Assembly: GCF_014873955.1 (NCBI RefSeq) | Contig: NZ_JADBED010000001.1 | Span: 186,001 to 250,000 of the forward strand | DNA from: Nesterenkonia lutea | GTDB lineage: Bacteria; Actinomycetota; Actinomycetes; Actinomycetales; Micrococcaceae | Reading direction: 5' to 3' | DNA: 64,000 nt | Shown here: in pieces, positions 41,799 through 50,714 of the stretch | How positions within the stretch are numbered: the first letter of the stretch is position 1 | Layout of the letters: every line of letters begins with the position of its first letter | Position numbers and translations under genes: made by a program | The notes under the pieces: generated by a model | The model's database searches: none | Seen by the model: only the letters and a program-made list of their open reading frames with translations | What the model was told of the DNA's origin: nothing

Positions 41799-42962
41799 TC
41801 ACACTCGGCGCGGGCCGTTGATGGACATCCGGGTTCGCGCCGCGGCATCCAGCACCACCTGACGCAGGTCGCCCTGGTGGGTCTCCGCCACCTGGCGCTG
41901 GCGCTGATAGCCCGCGCCGTCGCGCATCATCTGCTCGACCAGGGCCAGCTCATCCGCGCAGCCGAGCTCCTTGGCCACCGGCTCCAGGCGGTTCAGCTCC
42001 TGTTCGAGGTGCTTGGTGACCAGCATCTCGTCACCGTCGGCGTTGAGGATGATCTCCGCGTCCATGCCATAGCGTGCGGCCCGCCACTTGTTCTCCTGGA
42101 CGAACCAGGGCGGCATCGTGACGACCTTGCCGCCGTTCTCGAGGTTCTGCACCGTGGAATGGACGATGCACTGGGTCAGTGCGGCCACGCCGGCGATCTC
42201 CTCGAGCGTGGCGAGCCCATCGCATACGCGCAGCTCCACCGTGCCGAGTCGAGGCACGGCGCGGACGTCCCAGCGAACCTCGGTGACATCATGGATGACC
42301 CCGGTGTGCGCCAGGTCGCTGACGGCCTTCTCATAGCCGGACCACTCTTCGAACTGGAAGGAGGCCCCGGCAGTAGGCAGCTGCTGGAACACCAGCGCGC
42401 GCTGCGAGGCGTAGCCGGTGTCCTCACCGGCCCAGTAGGGAGAGGATGCGGTGAGCGCCTGGAAGTGCGCGTTGTAGTTGCACAGCGCGTTGACCGCCGG
42501 CATCGCCTGGGAGACATGATCCAGGCCCACGTGGACGTGGACCCCGTAGATCACCATCTGTCGACCCCACCACTGCGTGCGGCGGATCAGCTCGGCATAC
42601 CGCTCCTTGTCCGTGACCTCCTGCTCGGTGGGAGCGGCGAAGGGGTGCGAGCCCTGGCAGTAGAGCTCCACGTCCAGCGGTTCACAGTGGCGCATCACAT
42701 TGCGTGCGGTCTCCCGAAGCTGTTCCACACCGGTGTTCACGTCCGGGCAGACATCAGTGACCAGCTCCACGGTGTTGGTCAGCAGCTCCTGCTTCACGTA
42801 GGGATGCTCGTCCTCGGGACGCAGCTCCGGAATGTCCTGGTGACAGGCGCTGAGGATGCGGTCGGCAACGGACCGGAGATCCCCGGACTGGCGGTCCACC
42901 AGGGCCAGCTCCCACTCGAGGCCGAGGGTGGAGCGATCAGATTTCGCGAAGGGCAGTTCCAC
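41799..42962 (-). CDS. Carboxylate-amine ligase, GCS2 family (YbdK-like)
   Basis: This protein belongs to the glutamate-cysteine ligase GCS2 family, whose YbdK-type members have weak glutamate-cysteine ligase activity; the true substrate is unclear. The 387 residues show the N-terminal GLEWELALVD with acidic metal ligands, GVHVHVGLDH, and RYGMDAEIILNADGD. GTG start behind AAGGAGC. Actinobacteria make mycothiol rather than glutathione, so a different amine substrate is possible. It converges on tsaD (31-bp gap) and is divergent from the GH3 gene. Confidence 0.88.
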   Translation of the reverse strand: MELPFAKSDRSTLGLEWELALVDRQSGDLRSVADRILSACHQDIPELRPEDEHPYVKQELLTNTVELVTDVCPDVNTGVEQLRETARNVMRHCEPLDVELYCQGSHPFAAPTEQEVTDKERYAELIRRTQWWGRQMVIYGVHVHVGLDHVSQAMPAVNALCNYNAHFQALTASSPYWAGEDTGYASQRALVFQQLPTAGASFQFEEWSGYEKAVSDLAHTGVIHDVTEVRWDVRAVPRLGTVELRVCDGLATLEEIAGVAALTQCIVHSTVQNLENGGKVVTMPPWFVQENKWRAARYGMDAEIILNADGDEMLVTKHLEQELNRLEPVAKELGCADELALVEQMMRDGAGYQRQRQVAETHQGDLRQVVLDAAARTRMSINGPRRV

Positions 42963-43072
42963 TCAGGGCTCCTTAGTCGGTCAGGGCCGTCGGCCGCATC
43001 AAGGTTCAGAATACTGCCCGCAGACGCATGTGGCCGCCTGTGCTCGGGTCGTCGGCATTCAGCCTGCGCAGA

Positions 43073-43078
43073 TATCCT
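43073..43078 (+). promoter_or_regulatory. -10 box of the GH3 gene (leaderless type)
   Basis: TATCCT ends 7 nt before the ATG at 43086, with no Shine-Dalgarno. Confidence 0.45.
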
Positions 43079-43085
43079 CACTGGC

Positions 43086-44852
43086 ATGACTTCGCCCGGT
43101 GCACCACGCCGTCCTCGGCCGCTGGCGGCCGCCGCCCTCCTCGGTGTTCTGCTGCTCAGCTCCTGCGCGCCGACCTCTGAGGCACCCGAGGAGGGTCCGG
43201 CGCAGAGCGGGCCGGACGCCCAGGAGGAGGCCGCCCAGGCGGAGGCGCAGCGGCAGGCTGAGGCCGCCCAGGAGCGCGAGGCCGCACTGGCCGGACCGTC
43301 CCCCGAGCATCAGGACCGCGCCAGTGCGATCGTGGCGGAGTACTCCACCGAGGAGCTGGCCGGCGCCGTTCTGGTGGGGGAGTTCGCCAGCACCGATGCC
43401 AGTGCCATGGCCGCCCTGATCGAGGAGCTGCACCTCGCCGGGTCCATCATCATGGGGGACAACGTGCCGCGCGGGCCCCAGGGCGTGGACACCGAGGCGC
43501 TGGCCGCCGAACTCCAGACGCTCGCCGAGGCCGGTGCAGAGCGCGAGGTGCCGCCGATGATCAGCGTGGACCAGGAGGGCGGACTGGTGACCCGGGTCGG
43601 CGCCCCGCTGACCGAGTGGCCCGCTCCCATGGCCTACGGAGCCGCGGCCCTGAGCGAGACCGGGGGGTCCGCAGACCAGACCGAGGCCGAGCTGGACGAC
43701 GACGCGCTCACCCGCTCCGGGCACCGTTTCCTCGCGGCGGAGCTGCAGGAGCTGGGCTTCACCGCGAGCTTCGCCCCCAATGGCGACGTCACCGTCGGAG
43801 CGGCGGATCCGACGATCGGGTCCCGGTCCTTCGGCGACGACGCCGAGGCGGTCTCGGAGCTTGCGCTGAGCGGACTCCGCGGGCTCGCTGAGGGAGGACT
43901 CGCTGGGTCGATCAAGCATTTCCCGGGCCACGGCTCGGTGACTGAAGACTCGCACCAGACCCTTCCGGTCCAGGATGCTTCGCTCGAGGAGCTGCGCTCG
44001 CGGGACTGGGTCCCCTTCGCCGAGGCCGCAGACGCGGGGGTCCCGATGGTGATGATGGGCCATATCGAGGTGCCTGCTCTTGAGGCGGGCACGCCATCCT
44101 CACTCTCCGCCGCCGCCTACGCCGAGCTGCGTGACCTGGGCCACGACGGGGTGGTGGTCACCGATGCGCTGAACATGGGTGCGATCGTCCAGGGCTACGG
44201 CGGAGATCAGGCAGCTGTCCTCGCGCTGGCGGCAGGAGCGGACCTGCTGCTGATGCCCGCCGATGTCCGCGGCGCCCATGCCGGCATCGTCGCCGCCGTG
44301 GAGTCAGGGGAGCTGGACCGATCCCGTGTCACGGCGGCGGCCGAACGTGTGGTGGCGCTGCAGCTGTGGCAGCGCGACCTCGCCTCCGGCGAACTCGCCG
44401 CGGGGCCCGGCGCTGAGGACCCGGAGCACCCAGGACGGCCGGAGGAGCTGGATTCTGCAGAAGAGACCGCCGAGGCGCTGGGCCGCTCGTCGATCACCCT
44501 GGTGGAGGGCCGGTGCGAAGCAGATCTGGCGGCGAACGGCCTCCAGATCGTGGGCGGCACGGAACAGGATCGCAGCCGACTGGCCGCCGCCGCCCAGGCC
44601 CAGGGCATCGCCGTGGGCGAGGGAGCCGTGGTCAACCTCATCGGCGAGTCCGCCGCCGCCGGAGGAGATGTCGCCGTCGCCCTGGACCGTCCGGAGGTGC
44701 TGACCGCCGCCGACGCGCCGACGCGCATCGCCCTCTATGGACGGACCCCGGAGTCCTTCCAGGCGCTTGCAGAGGTCCTCGCCGGCGGAGAAGCCGCGGG
44801 GGCCCTCCCGGTCGCGGTGGGGGAGGAGCAGCGCGGCCACTCCAGCTGCTGA
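43086..44852 (+). CDS. Glycoside hydrolase family 3 lipoprotein, NagZ-like beta-N-acetylhexosaminidase
   Basis: This is a predicted exported lipoprotein that cleaves N-acetylglucosamine from cell-wall fragments. The signal peptide ends in the lipobox LSSC (Cys27), followed by an acidic Glu/Gln/Ala linker. The GH3 domain has KHFPGHG from residue 277 with the DSH loop that supplies the acid/base His in NagZ-type enzymes, and the nucleophile Asp360 in VVTDALNM. At 588 residues it has an extra C-terminal domain of about 150 residues. The frame is open far upstream to 41877, but that part is antisense to the ligase gene; ATG 43086 fits the signal peptide. Confidence 0.9.
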   Translation: MTSPGAPRRPRPLAAAALLGVLLLSSCAPTSEAPEEGPAQSGPDAQEEAAQAEAQRQAEAAQEREAALAGPSPEHQDRASAIVAEYSTEELAGAVLVGEFASTDASAMAALIEELHLAGSIIMGDNVPRGPQGVDTEALAAELQTLAEAGAEREVPPMISVDQEGGLVTRVGAPLTEWPAPMAYGAAALSETGGSADQTEAELDDDALTRSGHRFLAAELQELGFTASFAPNGDVTVGAADPTIGSRSFGDDAEAVSELALSGLRGLAEGGLAGSIKHFPGHGSVTEDSHQTLPVQDASLEELRSRDWVPFAEAADAGVPMVMMGHIEVPALEAGTPSSLSAAAYAELRDLGHDGVVVTDALNMGAIVQGYGGDQAAVLALAAGADLLLMPADVRGAHAGIVAAVESGELDRSRVTAAAERVVALQLWQRDLASGELAAGPGAEDPEHPGRPEELDSAEETAEALGRSSITLVEGRCEADLAANGLQIVGGTEQDRSRLAAAAQAQGIAVGEGAVVNLIGESAAAGGDVAVALDRPEVLTAADAPTRIALYGRTPESFQALAEVLAGGEAAGALPVAVGEEQRGHSSC

Positions 44853-44853
44853 C

Positions 44854-46206
44854 TCAGGTCGGATCCACCACCACGAAGACCCGATCGTCGCCCAGCCGAG
44901 TGATGACCACTGTCGCGTGGTGCCTGGGTCCCTGTTTCCTGACCTGCGCGCGGGGAAGCACCTGCTGGCGCAGCTGTTCGGGGACGATGTCGACTCCGCG
45001 CTTCTTGATCTCCAGGCTTGTCACCCCCTGCTCGGCCGCCCAGCGCTTCAGCGCCTTGACGCTGTAGGGGCTCACCTGCCGGATCCGATACCCGCGGGAG
45101 AGGCCCGCCTCCTGCGCGGGAGCGAGCTCATCCGTGCAGAAGTACGCGATGTGGCCATCCAGCAGGCGGCCTCCCAGCTGATCAGCGAGTTCGGCGACGA
45201 GCCCGGAGCGGATCACCGCGGGGTCCGGTTCATGCAGCACGCCGGTCAGCCCGCCGCTGCCCGTCGGCTCAAGGTCGACGCCGGCGCCGAACTCCGCCGG
45301 ACTGGTCAGCTCCCCAGTGTGCTGAGCCGGGCCGGAGCTGTGCTTTTCGAAGCTGGACTGATCTGAACTGTGCTGACTCGTGCCGAGGTGACTGTGCAGC
45401 ACGGTCGCCGCTCGCCGGACACCGGGTCTGGCGAGCGCGTTGAACCAGAGCACCACTTCCACAAGGTCCCCGTCCATGGAGACCCACTCAGCCTCACAGT
45501 CCTCGGGGATCAGCTCATGGGGCAGCCCGGGTCCGAGCTTGACGCCCATCGGCGTCCCGGTGCGTGCCAGCTCAAGGACGAAGCTCAGCGGCGGGGAGAA
45601 TGATTCCGGGTCCCACAGCCGGCTCGGGCCCGCGTTTCCAGCACTCTCGGCGGCCTGAGGATCGCGGCGGGCGGGATCGAGCCAGAGTCCCCAGCCCCGA
45701 GGTGCGGGGGAGCTCGTCAGCTCATAGGTGGCGGCGAAGCTCTCAGCGGTGCTGTGCAGCACCCGCGCCTCCGGGAAGGGCAGCAGATTGATGGTGGCAG
45801 CTGCAGCGGTGCCCTCGTCGGCCTCCACCGCCGTGACCGAGAGACCCAATGATGCCGCGGCCAGCGCGTCGGCGCCCAGTCCGCATCCCAGGTCCACGAC
45901 GCGATCGAGGCCGGCTGCGCGGAAGCGCTGGGCATGCCGCGCCGCCACGGGCAGGCGGGTGGACTGCTGCAGGCCGGCGTGGGTGAAGAGCATGCGGTCC
46001 GCGAAGTCCCCGAACTTCCTCCTCGCCTCGGCGCGCAGCCGGGACTGCGTCAGAGCCGCGGCCACACGATCGGCTGGATGACCTTCGCGGCGGAGCCGCT
46101 GATTGAGGCCGAAGGAGGACGCCTGGTCGTAGGGCGGCAGCGCATTGAGCAGCTCCCACCCCTCGGGGGTGAGCACCGGCGACAAGGACTCAGCGGAGGA
46201 GGACAT
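44854..46206 (-). CDS. Class I SAM-dependent methyltransferase with THUMP-like domain
   Basis: This is a likely RNA or protein methyltransferase of unknown target. The ATG at 46206 (MSSSAESLSPVLTPEGWELL) gives 450 residues; in-frame ATGs upstream add only Arg/Met-rich sequence. SAM motif I is VVDLGCGLGADALAA, followed by VEADEGTAAAATIN. The C-terminal 110 residues form the THUMP-like region (GYRIRQVSPYSVKALKRW, SLEIKKRGVDI). An Ala/Ser/Gln-rich insertion lies near the middle. TACGGT ends 8 nt before the ATG, so it may be leaderless. Its stop is one base from the stop of the converging GH3 gene. Confidence 0.85.
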   Translation of the reverse strand: MSSSAESLSPVLTPEGWELLNALPPYDQASSFGLNQRLRREGHPADRVAAALTQSRLRAEARRKFGDFADRMLFTHAGLQQSTRLPVAARHAQRFRAAGLDRVVDLGCGLGADALAAASLGLSVTAVEADEGTAAAATINLLPFPEARVLHSTAESFAATYELTSSPAPRGWGLWLDPARRDPQAAESAGNAGPSRLWDPESFSPPLSFVLELARTGTPMGVKLGPGLPHELIPEDCEAEWVSMDGDLVEVVLWFNALARPGVRRAATVLHSHLGTSQHSSDQSSFEKHSSGPAQHTGELTSPAEFGAGVDLEPTGSGGLTGVLHEPDPAVIRSGLVAELADQLGGRLLDGHIAYFCTDELAPAQEAGLSRGYRIRQVSPYSVKALKRWAAEQGVTSLEIKKRGVDIVPEQLRQQVLPRAQVRKQGPRHHATVVITRLGDDRVFVVVDPT

Positions 46207-46214
46207 CGAGTCCC

Positions 46215-46220
46215 ACCGTA
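46215..46220 (-). promoter_or_regulatory. -10 box of the methyltransferase gene
   Basis: On the minus strand TACGGT ends 8 nt before the ATG at 46206. The GGTGGGA next to it might instead be a weak ribosome binding site. Confidence 0.35.
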
Positions 46221-46290
46221 CCGCCCCGACCCCCATCGTCCGCCCTGTCATGCTCCTCGTCATCCTCCTTGTCATGCACCCGTCATCCAG

Positions 46291-46319
46291 TTGCGCCCAA
46301 TAGGTTAACTATGTAGGTT
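46291..46319 (+). promoter_or_regulatory. Promoter of the siderophore uptake genes
   Basis: TTGCGC (46291-46296) and TAGGTT (46314-46319) are 17 bp apart, with TG just before the -10 box. The region is unusually AT-rich for this genome. A putative iron box begins 4 bp after the -10 box. Confidence 0.55.
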
Positions 46320-46323
46320 CTAT

Positions 46324-46342
46324 TTAGCTTAGGGGACACTAA
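46324..46342 (+). promoter_or_regulatory. Putative DtxR/IdeR iron box
   Basis: The 19-bp site starts TTAGCTTAG and ends CTAA. It matches the DtxR/IdeR consensus (TTAGGTTAGSCTAACCTAA) at 14 of 19 positions by my count. It covers the expected transcript start, so an iron-loaded repressor bound there would block transcription when iron is plentiful. Confidence 0.6.
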
Positions 46343-46404
46343 GTACAAGATCCCATCACTGTCGGGCTTCGAGTCCGGCTGCATGCACTGTGAAAGGCAC
46401 AACT

Positions 46405-47526
46405 ATGCCCATCCGCGAATTCGCACCGCAGAACTCCTCCACCCTGCGCTCCAGGAGCCTCAGCGCTCTCTCCGTGAGCGCCATCGCTGTCCTGGCCCTC
46501 ACGGCCTGCGCCGGAGATGACGCCGAAGCCGATGCCACGGAGGCTGAGCAGGCCAGCAGCGAGACGGAGGCCGAGACCACCTCCGAATCTGCCGAGGAGG
46601 GCGAAGGTGCAGAGGCGGAGGGCACGGAGGAGGAGGACGCAGAGTCCGGAACGGTGACCGTCGAGGATGATCACGGCACCCACGAGGTCTCCACCGATCC
46701 GCAGAGCGTGATCGTCACGGACAACCGCTCCTACCGCACGCTCGAGGAGTTCGGTGTGCAGCCCAGCGCCGCACCGCTGGCTCTCATGGACCCAGAGACC
46801 CACGCGTACGCGGAGGACGACTCCATCCTGGACCTCGGGATGCACCGCGAACCGAACCTCGAGAACGTCGTGGCGGCGGAGCCCGATCTGATCATCAACG
46901 GACAGCGTTTCCAGCAGTACTACCAGGACATCAGCGAGCTGGCCCCCGATGCCACCATCCTGGAGTTCGAGCCCCAGGAGGACGCTGATCTGATCGAAGA
47001 GCTGATCCGCAAGACCGAGTCACTCGGTGAGGTGTTCAGCGAGGACGAGGCCGCAGCGGGACTCGTCGAGGAGCTCGAGACCGAGATGGCCCGGGTCCAG
47101 GAAGCCTATGACGGCGAATCGACGGTCATGGGGCTGCTGACCTCCGGCGGCGACATCAGCTATGTGGCCCCCGGTCCGAACGGCCGCGCGATCGGCCCGG
47201 TGTTCGACACCTTCGACCTGGAGCCGGCCCTGGAACAGGAGGGCGAGGATGAGTCTCACGGCGACGACATCTCGGTGGAGGCCATCGCGACAGCGAACCC
47301 GGACTGGCTGCTCGTGATGGATCGCGATGCCAGGATCAGCCAGGAGGAAGAGGGGTACAGCCCCGCCGCGGAGATCGTCGAAGAGTCGGAGGCGCTGAAG
47401 AACGTCACCGCCGTCGAGGAGGGCAACATCGTCTACCTGCCGGAGAACTTCTACCTGACCGAGGACATCCAGGCCTACACAGAATTCTTCAGCGACTTCG
47501 CAGATGCCCTGGAAGCCGCTGAATGA
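46405..47526 (+). CDS. Iron-siderophore ABC transporter, substrate-binding lipoprotein
   Basis: This lipoprotein captures a ferric siderophore outside the membrane for the following ABC importer. The ATG at 46405, with AAAGG upstream, gives 373 residues. The signal peptide ends in LTAC (Cys35), followed by a very acidic Glu/Ala/Thr linker of about 50 residues. The rest is the two-lobed periplasmic-binding fold of the FepB/CeuE type, with NRSYRTLEEFGVQPSAAP and AAEPDLIINGQRF. It is transcribed from a promoter overlapped by an iron box. A hairpin separates it from the permease genes. Confidence 0.92.
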   Translation: MPIREFAPQNSSTLRSRSLSALSVSAIAVLALTACAGDDAEADATEAEQASSETEAETTSESAEEGEGAEAEGTEEEDAESGTVTVEDDHGTHEVSTDPQSVIVTDNRSYRTLEEFGVQPSAAPLALMDPETHAYAEDDSILDLGMHREPNLENVVAAEPDLIINGQRFQQYYQDISELAPDATILEFEPQEDADLIEELIRKTESLGEVFSEDEAAAGLVEELETEMARVQEAYDGESTVMGLLTSGGDISYVAPGPNGRAIGPVFDTFDLEPALEQEGEDESHGDDISVEAIATANPDWLLVMDRDARISQEEEGYSPAAEIVEESEALKNVTAVEEGNIVYLPENFYLTEDIQAYTEFFSDFADALEAAE

Positions 47527-47565
47527 GAGAGATCACTGTCCTGCCAGTCAGTGAATGAGGGTCAG

Positions 47566-47606
47566 CGTCGGCCCGCCCGGGACGGGACTTCCGGGCGGGA
47601 CCGACG
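47566..47606 (+). terminator. Hairpin between binding protein and permease genes
   Basis: A strong GC-rich stem (arms 47566-47580 and 47591-47606, one bulged A) with a 10-nt loop lies 40 bp after the binding-protein stop. It probably ends most transcripts, giving more binding protein than permease. Confidence 0.6.
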
Positions 47607-47613
47607 TCTCATA

Positions 47614-47632
47614 TTAGGCAAGACTGCTCTTG
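47614..47632 (+). promoter_or_regulatory. Weak second iron-box-like site
   Basis: The stretch beginning TTAGGCAAG matches the DtxR consensus at about 11 of 19 positions. The motif TTAGGC recurs at 47636-47641. It would be well placed to control the permease genes, but the match is poor. Confidence 0.25.
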
Positions 47633-47724
47633 GCTATTAGGCTCATGAACTCAGCCGATCCGCCCTGAGCGACCCAGGCAGACCTTAGCGACTCGACCGT
47701 GATCATCCCACCGGAAGCCCTCAG

Positions 47725-48789
47725 ATGCCTGATCATCGCTTCACCCCCCTGCGAGGCCAGCGCGGCGCCGCCTCTGGAGCCATCCCCTCCGGTGTGGCTG
47801 AACCGGTGCAGCCGCGACGCAGTCCGCGACGCCAGCGGCTGTTCACGCCGGCGCTGCTGATCGGGATCCTGATCACCTGCGGGCTGCTCGTGCTCTCGCT
47901 GACCACCGGCCAGTACGAAGTCTTCAGTGAGGACGGCTTCTGGATGTTCGGGATCACCCGAGTTCCCCGGACGATCGCCCTGGTGCTCGCAGGTGCCTCG
48001 ATGGCGATGTGCGGTCTGATCATGCAGCTGCTCACGCAGAATCGCTTCGTCGAACCGACGACCACCGGCACCACGGAATGGGCCGGTCTGGGCCTGATCC
48101 TGGTGCTCTGGCTCTTCCCCGGCGCCTCGATGCTCGCCCGGATGGGCGGGGCAGTGACGATGGCGTTCATCGGCACGATCATCTTCTTCCTCTTCCTCCA
48201 GCGGGTGACGCTGAAGTCCTCGCTGATCGTCCCGATCATCGGCATCATGCTCGGGGCCGTGGTGAGCTCCTTCACCACCTATATCGCGCTGATGACCGAT
48301 CACCTGCAGACGCTGGGAATCTGGTTCGCGGGGTCCTTCACCGGTGTGGTGGAGGGACGATACGAGCTGATGTGGCTGGTGCTGGTGGTGACCGTCCTCG
48401 TGTTCATCACCGCCGACCAGTTCACCGTGGCAGGCCTGGGCCGGGACATGGCGACCAACGTGGGGCTGAACTACACGGCGGTGCTGTTCATGGGAACCGC
48501 CATGGTCGCCGTGGCCACAGGAGTGACCGCCACAGTCGTGGGGGTCCTCCCGTTCCTGGGTCTGATCGTGCCGAATGTCGTCTCCCTGTTCCGCGGCGAC
48601 GACCTGCGCAGCAACCTCCCCTGGGTCTGCCTGGTGGGCATCGCCACCGTCACCGTCTGTGACCTGATCGGCCGCACCATCCGCGCCCCCTTCGAGATCC
48701 CCGTCGGGCTCGTCCTCGGAGTGGTCGGGGCCGTGGTGTTCGTGGGACTGCTGCTCCGGCAGCGCAGACGAGGAGGGCTGGTCACATGA
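47725..48789 (+). CDS. Iron-siderophore ABC transporter permease (FecCD family), first subunit
   Basis: This is one of two membrane subunits of the ferric-siderophore importer. The 354-residue protein begins with a basic, Pro-rich cytoplasmic stretch of about 38 residues, then has roughly nine or ten membrane segments. Family marks are GITRVPRTIALVLAGASMAMCGLIMQ, GLNYTAVLFMG and the coupling region GVLPFLGLIVPNVVSLFRGDDLR. The pattern resembles the CeuB/YclN class for catecholate siderophores, which is inference. Its stop overlaps the second permease by four bases. Confidence 0.92.
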   Translation: MPDHRFTPLRGQRGAASGAIPSGVAEPVQPRRSPRRQRLFTPALLIGILITCGLLVLSLTTGQYEVFSEDGFWMFGITRVPRTIALVLAGASMAMCGLIMQLLTQNRFVEPTTTGTTEWAGLGLILVLWLFPGASMLARMGGAVTMAFIGTIIFFLFLQRVTLKSSLIVPIIGIMLGAVVSSFTTYIALMTDHLQTLGIWFAGSFTGVVEGRYELMWLVLVVTVLVFITADQFTVAGLGRDMATNVGLNYTAVLFMGTAMVAVATGVTATVVGVLPFLGLIVPNVVSLFRGDDLRSNLPWVCLVGIATVTVCDLIGRTIRAPFEIPVGLVLGVVGAVVFVGLLLRQRRRGGLVT

Positions 48790-49919
48790 CCGCACAGCTT
48801 GATCGCGAACAGCGCCCCCGTCCACGCCGCACGCAGCAGTCGGGCTCCGCCCAGACGCCCGTCGAGGGGGCCAGCTGGGCACCCGGAGCGCAGGGGCCCA
48901 GGACTCGGCAGGACAGGGCGCGGCACGCCGGGGCCATCACCAGTCGGCGGCACGCCCTGCGCTACTGGTCGGTGATGGTGCTGCTGGGATCCCTCTCGCT
49001 GCTCTTCACCTTCGGGATCCTCGGCTACGGCAATCCGATGCCCTTCGGCTCCTCGGGCTACTGGCTGATCGCCGGGATGCGCGTGGAGACGCTGCTGATC
49101 ATCGGCGTCGTCGTCTTCTGCCAGGCCATGGCCACGGTGGCGTTCCAGACCGCAACGAACAACCGGATCATCACTCCCTCGATCATGGGCTTCGAGTCTC
49201 TCTATATCGCGATCCAGACGGGGGCCGTGTTCTTCTTCGGCATCGCCGGGGTCACCATGGTCACCGGGCTCCCGCAGTTCCTGATGCAGGCGGCCGCGAT
49301 GGTCCTCTTCGCGACCATCCTCTACTCCTGGCTGCTGAGCGGGAAGTTCTCCAACATCCACATCATGCTGCTCGTCGGCGTGGTGATCGGTGGCGGACTC
49401 GGTTCCCTCTCGACCTTCATGCAGCGGATCCTGACGCCCAGCGAGTTCGACGTGCTCACCGCACGGCTCTTCGGCAGCATCGGCAACGGCCGCGCCGAGT
49501 ACCTCCCCTTTGCGATCCCGATCGCGCTGCTGGCCGCTTCGGTGCTGTGGTGGCGAGCGCGCAGGCTCAACGTGGTGGCGCTGGGACGCGACACTTCGGA
49601 CAACCTCGGGGTGAACCACAGGCGCGAGGTGATGATCATCCTGCTGCTGGTCTCGGTGCTGATGGCGATGAGCACCTCGCTGGTCGGGCCGATGACCTTC
49701 CTCGGCTTCCTGGTCGCCACGCTCGCCTATCAGTTCGCCGACACGTATTCGCACCGGATGCTCTTCCCGATGGCGATGCTGATCGGGTACACCGTCCTCT
49801 CCGGGGCGTACTTCATCATGCGCCACATCTTCTACGCCGAGGGTGCCGTGACTTTGATCATCGAGCTCCTGGGTGGAATCGTCTTCCTGACCGTCCTGAT
49901 GCGAAAGGGTCGCCTGTGA
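48786..49919 (+). CDS. Iron-siderophore ABC transporter permease (FecCD family), second subunit
   Basis: This is the second membrane subunit, pairing with the product of the gene before it. The 377 residues include a long hydrophilic Gln/Arg/Ala-rich N-terminus of about 55 residues, then MVLLGSLSLLFTFGIL and eight or more further membrane segments. Family marks are NNRIITPSIMGFESLYIAIQ, ALGRDTSDNLGVNHRREV and VGPMTFLGFLVATLAYQFA. ATGA overlap upstream, GTGA overlap with the ATPase downstream, so the three import genes are translationally linked. Confidence 0.92.
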   Translation: MTAQLDREQRPRPRRTQQSGSAQTPVEGASWAPGAQGPRTRQDRARHAGAITSRRHALRYWSVMVLLGSLSLLFTFGILGYGNPMPFGSSGYWLIAGMRVETLLIIGVVVFCQAMATVAFQTATNNRIITPSIMGFESLYIAIQTGAVFFFGIAGVTMVTGLPQFLMQAAAMVLFATILYSWLLSGKFSNIHIMLLVGVVIGGGLGSLSTFMQRILTPSEFDVLTARLFGSIGNGRAEYLPFAIPIALLAASVLWWRARRLNVVALGRDTSDNLGVNHRREVMIILLLVSVLMAMSTSLVGPMTFLGFLVATLAYQFADTYSHRMLFPMAMLIGYTVLSGAYFIMRHIFYAEGAVTLIIELLGGIVFLTVLMRKGRL

Positions 49920-50686
49920 TCACCCTCACCGAAGTCGCCAAGAACTACGGCTCGAAGACGGCGGGCGACTCCGTCCAGATCGGCCCGGTGACCGTGGAGA
50001 TCGCCTCCGGGGGCATCACCGCCCTGGTGGGTCCCAACGGGGCCGGCAAGTCCACGATCCTCACCATGATCGGTCGGCTGCTTGACGTCGACTCCGGAAC
50101 GATCGAGGTCGCCGGGCACGACGTCGTGAACTCCCCGTCGAAGACCATCGCCAAGATCCTCTCGATCCTGCGCCAGGAGAACCACTTCGTCACCCGGCTC
50201 ACCGTGCGGCAGCTGGTCGGCTTCGGCCGCTTCCCGCATTCCAAGGGCAGGCTCACTGCGGAGGACGAACGGCACATCTCCGAGGCCATCGACTTCCTGG
50301 ACCTCGGCGAGCTGGAGAACCGCTATCTGGATCAGCTCTCCGGAGGGCAGAGACAGCGCGCCTATGTGGCCATGGTGCTCGCGCAGAACACCGACTACGT
50401 CCTGCTGGACGAACCGCTGAACAACCTCGACATGCAGCACGCGGTGCAGATGATGCAGCAGCTGCGCCGCGCCGCCGACGAGCTGGGACGCACCGTGGTC
50501 ATCGTGCTGCATGACATCAACTTCGCCGCGCACTACTCCGACCAGATCCTGGCGATGAAGAACGGCGTGGTCGCCGAACACGGTCCCCCCGAACAGATCA
50601 TGCAGGACGCGGTGCTCTCCCGGCTGTTCAACACCGAGGTCACGGTCATCGAAGGCCCCCACGGGCCGCTCGCCGTGTATTACTGA
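49916..50686 (+). CDS. Iron-siderophore ABC transporter ATP-binding protein
   Basis: This is the ATPase that powers the importer. The GTG at 49916 overlaps the permease stop and gives 256 residues. Walker A is GPNGAGKST at residues 39-47, the ABC signature is LSGGQRQR near residue 141, and Walker B is YVLLDEPLNNLD. The order and class match FepC/CeuD-type proteins. The frame is open upstream within the permease but that part is not protein-like. Its stop codon lies in a 23-bp tandem duplication. No siderophore synthesis genes are nearby. Confidence 0.94.
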   Translation: MITLTEVAKNYGSKTAGDSVQIGPVTVEIASGGITALVGPNGAGKSTILTMIGRLLDVDSGTIEVAGHDVVNSPSKTIAKILSILRQENHFVTRLTVRQLVGFGRFPHSKGRLTAEDERHISEAIDFLDLGELENRYLDQLSGGQRQRAYVAMVLAQNTDYVLLDEPLNNLDMQHAVQMMQQLRRAADELGRTVVIVLHDINFAAHYSDQILAMKNGVVAEHGPPEQIMQDAVLSRLFNTEVTVIEGPHGPLAVYY

Positions 50687-50714
50687 GGCCCCTCGCGGTG
50701 TATCACTGAGGCCC
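50669..50714 (+). repeat. 23-bp tandem duplication spanning the ATPase stop codon
   Basis: Two copies, 50669-50691 and 50692-50714, differ at two positions. The first contains the TGA of the ATPase gene. Same period and placement as the repeat at the map stop codon. Confidence 0.8.

Noticed and set aside
41877..43085. N-terminal extension of the GH3 protein to 991 residues
   Set aside because: It is the antisense of the carboxylate-amine ligase gene. The ATG at 43086 is followed at once by a proper lipoprotein signal peptide.
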